Source: Pseudomonas oryzihabitans (GTDB lineage: Bacteria; Pseudomonadota; Gammaproteobacteria; Pseudomonadales; Pseudomonadaceae). Taken from it: 64,000 nucleotides of DNA. The notes beneath the pieces are model-generated. The model searched no databases. It was given only the letters and a program-made list of their open reading frames with translations, and was not told where the DNA came from. The stretch is from contig NZ_CP102428.1 of assembly GCF_024652905.1 (NCBI RefSeq), positions 4,572,001-4,636,000 on the forward strand, read 5' to 3'. The position numbers were made by a program, and so were the translations under genes. Of the stretch, positions 25,173 to 34,795 are shown in pieces; the stretch's first letter is position 1; every line of letters starts with the position of its first letter.

Positions 25173-26459
25173 ATGTCTGTTAACCCTTATCGATTCACGG
25201 CGCTGTTCTCGGGCTTGCTCCTGGCCACCTGCTCGGCCACCGCGAGTGCCGCTGTCGATGAGAAACTGCTCGACATGCTCAAGGCCAATGGCTCCATCAC
25301 CCCGGCCCAATACAGCGAATTGCGCGGCGACCTGCAGCAGGAGCAGCAGGCGCGTGCCGCCCAGGTCGCTCAGCAGCAGAAGACCTCCGACTTCGAGAAG
25401 AAGCTGGCCTGGGCCGCCAAGACCCAGATCAAGGGCGACGTGCGGGTGCGCCACGAGAGCATCGACATCAGCGGCGAGCCGGACAACGGCCGCGACCGTG
25501 ACCGCCAGCGTATCCGCGCGCGGCTGGGTGCCTATAGCGAGATCAATCCGCAGGTGAACACTGGCATCCGCATCGCCACCGGCGGTGGCGACGACGCCCG
25601 CTCCACCAACCAGGATCTGAACAACTACTTCAACAAGAAGCAGCTCTGGCTGGATCAGGCCTACATCGACTACCACCCCACGGCAGTGCCGAATCTGCAC
25701 CTGGTGGGCGGCAAGATGGGCCAGCAGTGGGTCAGCACCGGCGACGTCATCTGGGACGCCGACATCAATCCCGAAGGCCTGGCCGGCACCTACAAGTACG
25801 ACCTAGGCGGCGGCGCCGAGCTGTTCGGCAGCACGGGCTACTATGTGCTCAAGGACAACGTCGACGGCGAAGGCTATGAATTCAAGCATGACCTGCGCCT
25901 CTACGCCGGTCAGCTGGGCAGCCGCTTCAACCTGGGCGATGCCGCCAAGCTGATGGTGGGCGGCAGCGTCTATGCCTACGACAAGGAGCAGGACAGCGCC
26001 TGCCCGACCACTGGTTCGGTTACCGCGCCCTGCGCCCTGGCGGTCAATGGCAACACCACCGACCGCTTCCAGCTCTACGAGGGCTTCGCCCAGTTGGACC
26101 TGACCAAGCTGTGGGTGCCGCTGTCCTTCTATGGCCAGTACGTGGTCAACGACAAGGCCGACGACGGCGAGGACACCGCCTGGCTGCTGGGCGCCAAGAC
26201 CAAGCTGATGCAGCGGGTCGGGCTGGAATACAACTACCGCGATGTCCAGCGCAACGCCGTGGTGGGTGCCTTCACCGATTCCGACTTCGGCAACGGCTCC
26301 ACCGGCGCCCGCGGCCATAAGCTCAAGCTCGGCTATGAGATCGATAAGAACTTCGGTGTGGGCCTGACCTACTTCCTCGCCGAGTCCGATACCGCCAGCC
26401 GCTTCCGCCGCGATGCGGACGTCAAGACCCTGCAGCTGGACCTGGAAGCCAAGTTCTAA
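25173..26459 (+). CDS. Putative outer-membrane porin (Porin_5-like family)
   Basis: A 428-residue protein with a signal peptide (cleavage about residue 26 after ATASA). A periplasmic coiled-coil lead follows (DEKLLDMLKANGSITPAQYS and a Gln-rich stretch), then a beta-barrel of alternating strands ending in Phe (LDLEAKF), the normal outer-membrane insertion signal. The barrel start IKGDVRVRHESIDI and RDRQRIRARLGAYSEI match the putative-porin family common in Pseudomonas. Its position after pstSCAB hints at phosphate or another anion, but a terminator lies between and I see no Pho box, so that link is weak. ATG 25173 follows AAAGGAG. Confidence 0.85.
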   Translation: MSVNPYRFTALFSGLLLATCSATASAAVDEKLLDMLKANGSITPAQYSELRGDLQQEQQARAAQVAQQQKTSDFEKKLAWAAKTQIKGDVRVRHESIDISGEPDNGRDRDRQRIRARLGAYSEINPQVNTGIRIATGGGDDARSTNQDLNNYFNKKQLWLDQAYIDYHPTAVPNLHLVGGKMGQQWVSTGDVIWDADINPEGLAGTYKYDLGGGAELFGSTGYYVLKDNVDGEGYEFKHDLRLYAGQLGSRFNLGDAAKLMVGGSVYAYDKEQDSACPTTGSVTAPCALAVNGNTTDRFQLYEGFAQLDLTKLWVPLSFYGQYVVNDKADDGEDTAWLLGAKTKLMQRVGLEYNYRDVQRNAVVGAFTDSDFGNGSTGARGHKLKLGYEIDKNFGVGLTYFLAESDTASRFRRDADVKTLQLDLEAKF

Positions 26460-26485
26460 CCACGGCCCTAGGTCGTGCTCCTCTT

Positions 26486-26511
26486 GAACCGCCCTCGGGC
26501 GGTTCTTTTTT
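26486..26511 (+). terminator. Rho-independent terminator after the porin gene
   Basis: GAACCGCCC pairs with GGGCGGTTC around a short loop, followed by a run of six T. It lies 26 bases past the porin stop codon. Confidence 0.92.
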
Positions 26512-26543
26512 GCCTGCTCGGTGGAGAGGCTCGCCTGAAAAAT

Positions 26544-26624
26544 GTTGGGCTTCGCTGCGCTCAACCCAACCTACGTTGGAGTCGCTTTGCCCCCTCTCCC
26601 TCTGGGAGAGGGCTGGGGTGAGGG
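26544..26624. repeat. Dispersed copy of the intergenic repeat family
   Basis: This copy has TTGGGCTTCGCTGCGCTCA, CCAACCTACGTTGGAGTCG and the CTCTCCCTCTGGGAGAGGG hairpin seen in the 587-1018 array, but lacks the GGTGGAAAAC middle section. It lies between convergent genes. Confidence 0.75.
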
Positions 26625-26637
26625 AAGCTCCCGCCCA

Positions 26638-26928
26638 CTACCGCTCGACCCTGATCTCCACCAGCTTGCCATCGATGAACTTGAGGTGGCGGGAGGCGCC
26701 GTTCTCCGGGCCATAGGTCCAGAACTGGGTCTCGGCCGCATTGAACTTGGGCACGTTGTTGTTGCGCAGGGCAGGGGGATTGACCTTGCGCTCGGCCGGG
26801 GCGCCGCAGGCGGCCAGGACCTGCTCGACGCTGTCGCCTTCTTCGACGAGATTCTGCCCGCAGCGCAGGCTGGCCTGGGCCAGCAGGGGCAAGAGCAGGG
26901 CAGTCAGCAGCAGGTGACGAGCGCGCAT
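26638..26928 (-). CDS. DUF2845-family small exported protein
   Basis: A 96-residue protein with a signal peptide (MRARHLLLTALLLPLLAQA, cleavage near residue 19). The mature part begins SLRCGQNLVEEGDSVEQVLAACGAP, contains FWTYGPENG and closes HLKFIDGKLVEIRVER. This matches the short periplasmic DUF2845 proteins, which resemble half of a SmpA/OmlA fold. The two Cys (in LRCG and AACG) may form a disulfide. Function unknown. It is encoded after the glycosylase gene on the same strand with a 41-bp spacer. Confidence 0.78.
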   Translation of the reverse strand: MRARHLLLTALLLPLLAQASLRCGQNLVEEGDSVEQVLAACGAPAERKVNPPALRNNNVPKFNAAETQFWTYGPENGASRHLKFIDGKLVEIRVER

Positions 26929-26969
26929 GGGAACTCCGAGAGGTTGTGGCAGAGGCCGTTGCCTTCAGC

Positions 26970-27551
26970 CTAGCCGTTATCGCTGGCGTGGGGCGCTTTG
27001 GCAAAGCCGCGACTCAAATAACGCGAGCTGGCCAGACCGAAACGCCAGGGCACCTCGCGCGCGCGACTGATGCCGATGCGCGGGCCTGCGATCACCGCCA
27101 CCGCGGCGGTCGCCGGCTCCAGCAGAAAGGGCGGCTCCGCCAGCGACAGGCCGTCGTGACTGCCATCAATGCCCAATGCCTGGCACAGCCGGCCGGGACC
27201 GGCGCAGAGCAGGCGATCGGCCAGCCCGCCTCGGCGTTCGCGCATCACCTCCAGCCCCCACAGCGGCTCCAGAGCGCGGATCAGCACCCCCGCGCCATGG
27301 CCAGCCTCACGGCAGACCAGGTTGAAGCACCAATGGATACCATAGGAGCGATAGACATAGGCATGCCCGGGCGGACCGAACATGGCCTTGTTGCGCGGCG
27401 TAGGGCCGGCAAAGCTGTGAGAGGCCGGATCTTCGCCGTCGTAGGCTTCGGTTTCGACGATCAGGCCGCCCACACCTTCGAGCCTGAGCGTGGCGCCGAT
27501 CAGTTGCCGGGCGACCTCGTCCACCGGGCGGGTGAAATCCAGGTCGCTCAC
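26970..27551 (-). CDS. mpg: DNA-3-methyladenine glycosylase (AAG/MPG type)
   Basis: A 193-residue AAG-family base-excision repair enzyme. The family motifs are VARQLIGATLRLEG, IVETEAYDGEDPASHSFAG (Glu is the catalytic water activator), RNKAMFGPPGHAYVYRSYGIHWCFNLV and LCAGPGRLCQALGI. It removes alkylated and deaminated purines from DNA. Slightly short of the usual 200-220 residues but with all catalytic elements. The ATG overlaps the end of the upstream GH15 gene by 4 bp, so they are translationally coupled. Confidence 0.92.
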   Translation of the reverse strand: MSDLDFTRPVDEVARQLIGATLRLEGVGGLIVETEAYDGEDPASHSFAGPTPRNKAMFGPPGHAYVYRSYGIHWCFNLVCREAGHGAGVLIRALEPLWGLEVMRERRGGLADRLLCAGPGRLCQALGIDGSHDGLSLAEPPFLLEPATAAVAVIAGPRIGISRAREVPWRFGLASSRYLSRGFAKAPHASDNG

Positions 27552-29347
27552 GCCTCGGGCTCCGGCTCTTCCAGGATCAGCGCCGCATGCACCATGGCCA
27601 GGTGGCTCAGGCCCTGAGGGAAGTTGCCCAGGGCCGCGCCGTCACGGGGATCGCGCATCTCGGTCATCAGGCCGACGCCATTGAGACTGGCGGCCAGGAC
27701 CTCGCGCATCAGCTCGCGCGCCTGGTCCACCTCGCCCAGCACGGCATGGGCCTCGACCATCCAGTAGGAGCAGGCCAGGAAGGCACCTTCTTCCTGCTCG
27801 GCACCGCTATAGCGATAGACCAGAGGTCCATGGGCCAACTCGCGGCGGATGGCCGCCAGGGTGCTGACCGAGCGCTCACCGCCGTCGAAGCCGAAACGGA
27901 TGCCGAGTAACAGCCCGGCGTCCAGGCGCTCGGTACCGGCATAGAAGGTGTAGGCCTGCTTGCGCTCGCTCCAGCAATGTTCGTTGACCCAGTCGCGGAT
28001 GCGGTCGCGCTCGCGCTCCCAGCGACCGCACATGGCGTCGGGGATATGGCCGTCGCGGGCCAGGGTCACGGCGCGATCCAGGGCGAACCAGCAGCCCAGC
28101 TTGGACAGGGTGTAGTGGCGCTCTTCAGGCAATTCCCACATCCCGGCATCCGTCTGCCGCCAGCCATCGGCGCAGAGGTTTGCCAGATCGGTGAGCAGGC
28201 TGGCGGTGGCGAAATCCAGCACATGGCCCTTGCTGGCATAGAGGCGGAAGGTCTCCAGCAGATCGCCATAGAGACTCAGCTGACACTGGGCGCTGGCGCG
28301 ATTGCCGACACGTACCGGCTGGGAGTCGCGATAGCCGGGTACGGGGATGGTGCGCTCTTCCGGTGCCAGTTCGCCTTCCAGGGTGAAGCAGGTGTGCAGG
28401 CGATTGCCGTGGCGGCGGATGACGTTCTGAATCCAGGCCAGGGCCGCCTGGGCCTCGCCAAGGGCGCCCAGACGCAGGAAGGCCTTGATGGTAAAGACCG
28501 CATCGCGCACCCAGGCATAGCGGTATTCGTAGTTCTTGTCGCCGTCGATGCGTTCCGGCAGCGAGGTGGTGGCGGCGGCGACGATGGCACCGGTGGGCGA
28601 GTAGAGCAGCAGCTTGAGCGCCAATGCCGAGCGCTTCACCTCGCTGAGGAATTCGCCCTGATAGGCAAAGCCCTGGGCCCATTCACGCCAGGCCTGATCG
28701 CTGCGGTCGATGCGCTGGTCCACTTCGTCCAGGGACGGCACCACGAGGGGTTCGTTTTCGGTCGCGGTCAAGGCCAGGACACTGCGTTGCCCGGCCTCCA
28801 GTACCAGTCGCGCCACCAGCCGGCGATCGTCGCATTCGAGTATTTCCAGCCGTTCGCAATAACGCAGGGTGGCCATCACACCGTCGACATGCATGACCTC
28901 GCCATTGGGCGTGCTGCGCATCCAGGGCGAGACGGTCTGGCCCTGGGTGCCCGGCACCAGCTCGATACGCAATTCGACCCGTCCGGAGAGGCCTTCGACG
29001 CGACGACCCAGTTCGCACCAGGGCAGGCGTCCGGCCGAGCCGCTGTTGAGCGATTCGGTGAGGCGCACGCTGCCCTCGGCGGTGTGAAAGCAGGTTTCCA
29101 GGACGTTGCTGTCTTCGCGGTAGGCCCGCTCCACGCGATAGTGGGCGACCGGGGCGATCGAAAAGAAACCGCCCGCTGGGGCGTCCAGCAGGCGGTCGAA
29201 CAGCGGTGCGGAATCCATGTTGGGGACGCACCACCAATCCAGCGAGCCATCCGGCGCCACCAGGGCGACCGAACGGCCATCGGAGAGGGCGGCGTAGCCC
29301 GCCAGGGGCGCGTAGCCGTCCTGGCGAGCGGGGTCGAAGGCCGCCAC
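27548..29347 (-). CDS. Glycoside hydrolase family 15 protein (glucoamylase/trehalase-like)
   Basis: A 599-residue cytosolic protein with no signal peptide. The N-terminal domain carries ALSDGRSVALVAPDGSLDWWCVPNMDSAPLFDRLLD. The (alpha/alpha)6 barrel has YEYRYAWVRDAVFTIKAFLRLG, a hallmark of bacterial GH15 proteins, and later WELPEERHYTLSKLGCWFALDRAV with the likely catalytic Glu, plus EEGAFLACSYWMVEAHAVLG. Related enzymes hydrolyse trehalose or alpha-glucans inside the cell. The substrate is unproven. It is in a run of minus-strand genes with the SDR upstream (5 bp away) and mpg downstream. Confidence 0.88.
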   Translation of the reverse strand: MAAFDPARQDGYAPLAGYAALSDGRSVALVAPDGSLDWWCVPNMDSAPLFDRLLDAPAGGFFSIAPVAHYRVERAYREDSNVLETCFHTAEGSVRLTESLNSGSAGRLPWCELGRRVEGLSGRVELRIELVPGTQGQTVSPWMRSTPNGEVMHVDGVMATLRYCERLEILECDDRRLVARLVLEAGQRSVLALTATENEPLVVPSLDEVDQRIDRSDQAWREWAQGFAYQGEFLSEVKRSALALKLLLYSPTGAIVAAATTSLPERIDGDKNYEYRYAWVRDAVFTIKAFLRLGALGEAQAALAWIQNVIRRHGNRLHTCFTLEGELAPEERTIPVPGYRDSQPVRVGNRASAQCQLSLYGDLLETFRLYASKGHVLDFATASLLTDLANLCADGWRQTDAGMWELPEERHYTLSKLGCWFALDRAVTLARDGHIPDAMCGRWERERDRIRDWVNEHCWSERKQAYTFYAGTERLDAGLLLGIRFGFDGGERSVSTLAAIRRELAHGPLVYRYSGAEQEEGAFLACSYWMVEAHAVLGEVDQARELMREVLAASLNGVGLMTEMRDPRDGAALGNFPQGLSHLAMVHAALILEEPEPEA

Positions 29348-29352
29348 GGCCG

Positions 29353-30246
29353 TCAGCCCATGCCTCCGGTAGCGCCATAGACCTCACCGGTCACATAGCT
29401 CGACTCCTGGGACGCCAGCAGCACATAGATGGGCGCCAGCTCCGCCGGCTGGCCGGGGCGCTTGAACACCGTCTCGCCGCCGAAGGTGGGGATCTTTTCC
29501 TGGGGCTGGCCGCCGCTGGGCTGCAGCGGGGTCCAGAAGGGGCCGGGGGCCACGGCGTTGACGCGGATGCCCTTGCTGGCGACCTGCTTGGCCAGCGCCT
29601 TGGTGAAGTTGGTGATGGCCGCCTTGGTCGAGGCGTAGTCCAGCAGGAACTCCGAGGGCTGGGTGGCCTGGATCGAGGTGGTGTTGATGATGGCGGCACC
29701 GGCCGGCAGGTGCGGCAGCGCGGCCTTGCATAGCCAGAACAGGGCGTAGACGTTGGTCTTGTAGGTAGCGTCGAACTGCTCGGTGGTCAGCTCGGCGATG
29801 TCCTGCACGGCGGTCTGCTTGCCAGCCACATTGACCAGGATGTCGAGGCCGCCCAGGGCCTCCTTGGCCTTGCTCACCAGTTGGGTGCAGAAGGCTTCGT
29901 CCTTCAGGTCACCGGGAACGCAGATGGCCTTACGACCCTCGGCTTCCACCAGCTTGACCACTTCCTGGGCGTCGGCCTCTTCCTCGGGCAGGTAGTTGAG
30001 CACCAGGTCGGCACCTTCCCGGGCATAGGCGATGGCGGTGGCCCGACCGATCCCCGAGTCCGCCCCGGTGATCAGCGCCTTGCGCCCGGCCAGACGACCG
30101 AACCCCTGGTAGCTGGTCTCGCCATGGTCGGGGCGGGGCTGCATGACCTGCGCCAGGCCCGGGGCTTCCTGGGGCTGCTTGGGAAATTCCGGCTGGGGAT
30201 ACTGGGTAAGGGGGTTTTGCATGCGGTATTGGTTGTCGCTGGACAT
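29353..30246 (-). CDS. SDR-family oxidoreductase, stress-protein type (YghA/YhdF-like)
   Basis: A 297-residue extended-lead SDR. The first 50 residues form a Pro/Gln-rich tail seen in general stress protein 39-like enzymes ([16 protein letters not shown]), followed by [25 protein letters not shown] (NAD(P)-binding), NVAGKQTA, catalytic Ser in [10 protein letters not shown] and YASTKAA with Tyr and Lys, and [22 protein letters not shown]. The natural substrate is uncertain (aldehyde or sugar alcohol). Five bases separate it from the GH15 gene downstream, and both look like an osmotic or general stress cluster. The ATG at 30246 is preceded by AGGAGA. Confidence 0.9.
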   Translation of the reverse strand: MSSDNQYRMQNPLTQYPQPEFPKQPQEAPGLAQVMQPRPDHGETSYQGFGRLAGRKALITGADSGIGRATAIAYAREGADLVLNYLPEEEADAQEVVKLVEAEGRKAICVPGDLKDEAFCTQLVSKAKEALGGLDILVNVAGKQTAVQDIAELTTEQFDATYKTNVYALFWLCKAALPHLPAGAAIINTTSIQATQPSEFLLDYASTKAAITNFTKALAKQVASKGIRVNAVAPGPFWTPLQPSGGQPQEKIPTFGGETVFKRPGQPAELAPIYVLLASQESSYVTGEVYGATGGMG

Positions 30247-30421
30247 GACATCTCCTGAAGGGGGCCGAAAGGCGCCCGTTTGGCATCTTTTCGATGACGT
30301 TCAAGGAAATGGAGCAACAACTCGCGGGAGAGGTTCCCACTGATAGGTGATGGATGTCTCGGCTCGGACGGCTTTATCAACCTGCCTTTAAAGGCTGCGC
30401 CGATTTCGGAGCCGCCTCGAT

Positions 30422-30688
30422 TCAGACGTCGAGTGGCTCCAGACGCAAGGCGACACCAGTCCGCTGCAGGGTGAGGATATCCGCCTCGCGGCAACCGATC
30501 AGGTGGCCTTCGGCGGTACGCAGCTGATCGTCTTCGAGCTGGGCATAGGACTGCGGTTGCTTTCCATCGCCGGCGACCATGATGTACAGCTGCCCACGCA
30601 GCAACTGACCCGCCAGACGTCCGTCGTCCAGGCCGATCAGGCGATAGCTGCGGCGGGCATCGTAGGTAAAGCGCATGGGAGCATCCAT
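30422..30688 (-). CDS. Hypothetical protein (88 aa)
   Basis: An 88-residue soluble protein with a predicted all-beta pattern: MRFTYDARRSYRLIGLDDGRL, then QLYIMVAGDGKQPQSYAQLEDDQLRTAEGHLIG, and the end GVALRLEPLDV. No signal peptide or metal-binding motif is visible. The start could be ATG 30688 or the fifth codon (ATG 30676). Codon use fits the genome. It stands alone between the SDR and chemoreceptor genes. I do not recognise a family. Confidence 0.6.
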   Translation of the reverse strand: MDAPMRFTYDARRSYRLIGLDDGRLAGQLLRGQLYIMVAGDGKQPQSYAQLEDDQLRTAEGHLIGCREADILTLQRTGVALRLEPLDV

Positions 30689-30841
30689 TCAGGGGGTTCA
30701 GATCAGAGCCGCGCTGGCGGGCAATGTTCAATTCCCCGTCCCAGGGTATTGAACCGGGAGGGCTACCGCTGCGCTTGCGGCCTGCCGCTCACCGGGGTGA
30801 GGGCAGGTCGTCCGCTGGTCGGAAGTTTCCTGGATGACCGA

Positions 30842-32482
30842 TCAATAACGGAATTGCGCGACCAGGCCCTGGAAGGAATTGGCCAGTCGCGACAGCTCCT
30901 GACTGGACGCGGCGGTCTGCTGGGCACCGGTGGCGGTCTGGGTGGACAGGTCCTGGATATTGACCAGATTGCGGTCCACTTCGCGGGCCACCTGAGCCTG
31001 CTCCTCGGCGGCGCTGGCGATCACCAGGTTGCGCTCCTCGATCTGGGCGACCCCGGTGGTGATGCGGTTCAGGGCTTCGCCGGCACGGTTGGCGCGCTCC
31101 TGGGTATCCCCTGCCAGGGACTGGCTCTTGTGCATGGCGCTCACGGCTTCTTCGGCACTGCTGCGCACGGCGCTCATCATCCGTTCGATTTCGCCGGTGG
31201 ACCCCTGGGTGCGATGGGCCAGGGCGCGAACTTCGTCCGCCACCACGGCGAAGCCACGACCCTGCTCGCCGGCGCGGGCCGCTTCGATGGCGGCGTTGAG
31301 CGCCAGCAGATTGGTCTGCTCGGCGATGCCACGAATCACTTCCAGCACCTTGCCGATCTCGCGTACCTGGCCTTCCAGGGTCTGCACCTTCTCGGTGGAG
31401 TCGGTGATCTCGCGGGTCATCACTGCCATGGCCTGGGCGGCCTGCTGCACCTGTTCGCGACCCTGTTGGGCTTCGCGACTGGTGTCCTGAGAGGCGGTGG
31501 AGGTGGAAGCGGCATTGCGCGCCACCTCTTCCACGGCAGCGGTCATCTGGTTGACCGCAGTGGCGGCCTGCTGCACCTCGTCGTGCTGGCGAACCTGGCC
31601 ACGGGAGGTCTCCTCGGTCACGGCGTGCAGCTCTTCGGCGGCCGCGGCGAGTTGGCTGGAGGCGCCGGCCATGCGCTGCACGGTGTCTTTCAGGCTGGCC
31701 TGCATGCCACCCAGGGCTTGCAGCAGCTGGCCGGCTTCATCACGCCGGGAGCTCTGGATCGTCTGGGTCAGATCGCCCTGGGCGACCCGTTCGGCACTGG
31801 AGACGGCCTGGCGGATCGGCATGACGATCATCCGCGTGATGACGAAGCCCAGCGTCAGGGCGCATAGCGTGGCCAGCAGCAGCCCCAGGCAGAGTACCCA
31901 GAAGGCCTGCTTGTAGGCAGCGTGGGCAGCGTCACCGGCCTCGGCACTCTGGCGCTTGTTGGATTGCATCATAATCTTGAACGAGGCCATGGTCTTGCGG
32001 TAGGTGGGTTGCACCTGCTCGTTCAACAGCTTGGCGGCACCGGTTACATCCTTGGCCGCAAGGCGTGCCAGGATGGCGTCGGTACCCGCGACATAGCTCT
32101 TCCAGTCCTGCTCGAAGGCATCACCGGCCTGCTTTTCATCGGCCTGCCGCGGCGTGGCGCGATAGGCGGCGAAGGGCTTCTCCGCATCGGCCTGATTGTC
32201 ACGCATTGAGGTGATGACGGCCTGTTGGTCGCTTTGCGGTGCTTCGCCGTAGGCCATGGACAGCACGCGGAAGAGATCGCGATTGTGGCCGATGACATTG
32301 CTCTTGGCATCGTTGAGCAGGGTGATGGAGAGCAGCGTGTCGTTCAACACGTTATCCAGCTGGGCGTTGACGCTTCTGATGCCACTCAGGCCGACGGCGC
32401 CGATGCCCAGGGTGATGGCCGTGCACAGGCCAAAGGCCACGGCGAGTTTCTTCGCCAGCGCCAGATTGTTGAACCAGACCAT
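30842..32482 (-). CDS. Methyl-accepting chemotaxis protein (4-helix-bundle sensor)
   Basis: A 546-residue chemoreceptor. Helix 1 is at about residues 10-30, a periplasmic four-helix-bundle sensor spans roughly 35-185 (including [12 protein letters not shown]-type helix contacts), and helix 2 is about 190-212. HAMP follows ([22 protein letters not shown]) and then a long signalling coiled coil with the conserved tip [35 protein letters not shown]-type region near residue 390. There is no obvious CheR pentapeptide at the C terminus. The ligand is unknown. 4HB sensors in Pseudomonas often bind organic acids or amino acids. Confidence 0.93.
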   Translation of the reverse strand: MVWFNNLALAKKLAVAFGLCTAITLGIGAVGLSGIRSVNAQLDNVLNDTLLSITLLNDAKSNVIGHNRDLFRVLSMAYGEAPQSDQQAVITSMRDNQADAEKPFAAYRATPRQADEKQAGDAFEQDWKSYVAGTDAILARLAAKDVTGAAKLLNEQVQPTYRKTMASFKIMMQSNKRQSAEAGDAAHAAYKQAFWVLCLGLLLATLCALTLGFVITRMIVMPIRQAVSSAERVAQGDLTQTIQSSRRDEAGQLLQALGGMQASLKDTVQRMAGASSQLAAAAEELHAVTEETSRGQVRQHDEVQQAATAVNQMTAAVEEVARNAASTSTASQDTSREAQQGREQVQQAAQAMAVMTREITDSTEKVQTLEGQVREIGKVLEVIRGIAEQTNLLALNAAIEAARAGEQGRGFAVVADEVRALAHRTQGSTGEIERMMSAVRSSAEEAVSAMHKSQSLAGDTQERANRAGEALNRITTGVAQIEERNLVIASAAEEQAQVAREVDRNLVNIQDLSTQTATGAQQTAASSQELSRLANSFQGLVAQFRY

Positions 32483-32602
32483 GGAGCCTTCCTTTCTGCG
32501 AGGTGGGTTTCAGCCAAGTTGCGCTGGATACCTTCGCTATCGGCACCTGCTGTCCGACCTTTAGGTGAGCAGGTCAGGCTTCGCGATCGTTCGAAATCGC
32601 TT

Positions 32603-33544
32603 TCAGCCGCGTCCATAGAGTCGATCGAGCAGCTGGTTGGCCACGAGCGCATCCGCCAGGGTGGCCAGTTCCGGACGTGGTTTTCCGAGTAACTGATCGA
32701 ATACCGCCTGGGCCCCCTGAGGCACGCCGGGGTCGACGCCCTCGGCCAACGTCTGGCGATTTCCCTTAGCGTCGTGCAGTACCAGCCGCCTCGCGGAGAG
32801 CGCCAGGGTTCCCTCGTTGCCGTCCAGGCGAACGGCCAATCGCGGACCGCGCAGGGTGGCGCTGGCGCGCAGCTGGACTGGCAGGTCGCCGGCCCGGAGC
32901 AGCGCCTCGCCGCTGTGATCCAGCGGCCAGCGGGCATCGCGCTCCAGGCGGCAGTACTCGACCGTCAGGGCTTCACCAGTCAGCCAGGCGCTGAAATCCA
33001 GCAGATGCACCGCCAGGTCACCAAAGGCGCCATAGCCCATGCGCGTCTCGTCCAGATGCGCGGGCCAATCGCTCAGCCAGCCCTCCAGCAACCCGGGGTG
33101 CCCGGCGGTGAGCGACAGGTGGCTGAGGCTGCCGATGGCCCCGTCCCGCGCCAGCTGGCGCAGCTGCCGCAGGGCCGGATCGGTACGCAGATAGAAGCCG
33201 CTGAAGCAGGAACGTCCGGCCAGTTGCGCCGCCAGCGCCGTCGCGCGTTCAGCCGAGACGGCCAGGGGCTTTTCCACGAACAGGTGCCGGGCGCGCGGGA
33301 GCAGGGCGCTCACCGCCGCTTCGTGATCCTCGATGGCGGTGGTGACGAAGGCCAGATCCACCTCGGGCAACTGGGCGAAATCGTCCAGTACCGGCAGGCC
33401 ATGGGGGGCGGCAAGGCGCCGGGCGCGGGCGGGATCGCGTTCGCTGGCCACGGCCACCACCCGCACGCGCGGATCGGCCAGGCTGGTGTCCAGGTAGTCC
33501 TGAGCGTGGATCTGTTCGCAACCGACGATGGCGACGCTGAGCAT
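32603..33544 (-). CDS. Gfo/Idh/MocA-family oxidoreductase
   Basis: A 313-residue NAD(P)-dependent dehydrogenase-like protein. The Rossmann start is VAIVGCEQIHAQDYLDT, with the fold's VEKPLAVS motif (Lys-Pro pair contacting the cofactor) near residue 92. The C-terminal domain has GYGAFGDLAVHLLDFSAWLTG with the family-typical Asp and His. Family members oxidise sugar or inositol derivatives. The substrate is unknown. The ATG at 33544 has an AGAGGA ribosome binding site buried in the terminator stem of the upstream gene. Confidence 0.85.
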   Translation of the reverse strand: MLSVAIVGCEQIHAQDYLDTSLADPRVRVVAVASERDPARARRLAAPHGLPVLDDFAQLPEVDLAFVTTAIEDHEAAVSALLPRARHLFVEKPLAVSAERATALAAQLAGRSCFSGFYLRTDPALRQLRQLARDGAIGSLSHLSLTAGHPGLLEGWLSDWPAHLDETRMGYGAFGDLAVHLLDFSAWLTGEALTVEYCRLERDARWPLDHSGEALLRAGDLPVQLRASATLRGPRLAVRLDGNEGTLALSARRLVLHDAKGNRQTLAEGVDPGVPQGAQAVFDQLLGKPRPELATLADALVANQLLDRLYGRG

Positions 33545-33545
33545 G

Positions 33546-33585
33546 AAAAAGGGTCCTCTAACGGTGGTCGTACCGTTATGGACCC
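33546..33585 (-). terminator. Rho-independent terminator overlapping the ribosome binding site of the next gene
   Basis: On the minus strand GGGTCC-A-TAACGGT pairs with ACCGTTA-GA-GGACCC, a 13-bp interrupted stem with a 6-base loop, followed by five T. It terminates the 33611-34684 transcript. The AGAGGA ribosome binding site of the gene starting at 33544 lies in its 3' arm, and the start codon is one base after the T-run. Confidence 0.75.
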
Positions 33586-33610
33586 CAGGTGCGCCGTTAG
33601 GCTTCGTCGA

Positions 33611-34684
33611 TCAGACCGGCTGGTAGGCCTTGCCGAAGCGGTTGGCCAGGAAGGCGTCCATGTCCACCTGCTCCTGGGCGATGAAGCCGCGCTGTGGCAG
33701 CTTGCCTTCGCGGAACAGATCCAGGGCGGTGCAGATGCCAGCGGCGGTGGTGATCTGGATGGCGCTGGTCAGGCGGCCATCACGCTCGGCGGCGAAGATC
33801 TTGCGGCTGAACACCTCCTGCACCAGCTTGCCGCCGCGCATCCCGCTGACGGTGACGAACACCAGCACCACGTCCTGCATGGTGGTGGGCACGGCGCCGC
33901 GCAGGATGTTCTTGAGTTGCTCCTGGTCACCGGCCAGACGCAGGTCTTCCAGCAGGAACTTCATCAGGTCGCGGTGACCCGGATAGCGCACGGTCTTGTA
34001 GTCCAGGGTTTCCACCTGGCCCTGCAGGGTCTCGCAGAGGGTGCCCAGGCCGCCCGAGGTGTTGAAGGCCTCGTATTCCACGCCGTCCAGGGAAAAGTGC
34101 TCCAGGCCTTCCAGCGGCTGCACCAGTTGCAGTTCGCCGTTGCGCACCGCTTCGCAGGGGTGGCAGTACTCGTTGACCAGGCCGTCGACACTCCAGGTCA
34201 GGTTGTACTTCAGGGCATTGGTGGGAAATTCCGGCAGGGCGCCGACGCGCATCTTCACCTCGCGCACACTGTCGAAACGCTTGGCCAGGGAGTGGGCGGC
34301 GATACCGATGAAGCCAGGCGCCAGACCGCACTGGGGCATGAAGGCATTGCTCGCGCCCTCGGCCAGCTGGCGGATGGTCTTGGTCGCCTTGACGTCTTCG
34401 GTCAGGTCGAAGTAGTGGGTGTTGGTGGCCTTGGCCGCCTGGGCGACGGGAATCGCCAGGTGGTAGGGCAGGGCGTTGAGCACCACGTCCTGGTCGTCCA
34501 GGGCCGCGGTCAGGGCGCTGGCGTCGGACGTGTCCAGGGTGCGGGTCTGCACGCCCAGGGCCGCGATGGCCGCCAGGGCACGTTCGTCACGATCCGCCAC
34601 CGTCACCCGGTAGTCGCCACTGGCGTGCAGCAATTGCGAAATGGTGTAGCCGATGTGGCCGGCGCCGAGCAGGGTGACGTTCAT
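33611..34684 (-). CDS. Saccharopine dehydrogenase family protein
   Basis: A 357-residue protein. The Rossmann start is VTLLGAGHIGYTISQLLHASG, followed by VLNALPYHLAIPVAQAAKATNTHYFDL and APGFIGIAAHSLAKRFD. This is the pattern of the saccharopine reductase/lysine 6-dehydrogenase and carboxynorspermidine-synthase relatives. It probably makes or breaks a C-N bond between an amine and an oxo acid. The substrate is unknown. The gene is monocistronic, with its own terminator. A perfect 7-bp palindrome lies about 95 bp upstream. Confidence 0.85.
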   Translation of the reverse strand: MNVTLLGAGHIGYTISQLLHASGDYRVTVADRDERALAAIAALGVQTRTLDTSDASALTAALDDQDVVLNALPYHLAIPVAQAAKATNTHYFDLTEDVKATKTIRQLAEGASNAFMPQCGLAPGFIGIAAHSLAKRFDSVREVKMRVGALPEFPTNALKYNLTWSVDGLVNEYCHPCEAVRNGELQLVQPLEGLEHFSLDGVEYEAFNTSGGLGTLCETLQGQVETLDYKTVRYPGHRDLMKFLLEDLRLAGDQEQLKNILRGAVPTTMQDVVLVFVTVSGMRGGKLVQEVFSRKIFAAERDGRLTSAIQITTAAGICTALDLFREGKLPQRGFIAQEQVDMDAFLANRFGKAYQPV

Positions 34685-34778
34685 GGCGGATCCTCCGTGG
34701 TTGAGGCTCCAGCTTAAAAAGCGGCGCTGCCAGATGTGAGCGTCAGAGCGTCGAAGTGTCGTCCCTTATTTGACGAAA

Positions 34779-34795
34779 CGTCGAGTACCTCGACG
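34779..34795. promoter_or_regulatory. Perfect 7-bp inverted repeat in a divergent promoter region
   Basis: CGTCGAG-TAC-CTCGACG is a perfect dyad lying between the saccharopine-dehydrogenase-like gene and the plus-strand DUF4214 gene. A looser relative (GCGTCGAAG) lies upstream at about 34748. It could be an operator, but no cognate regulator is adjacent. Confidence 0.35.
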
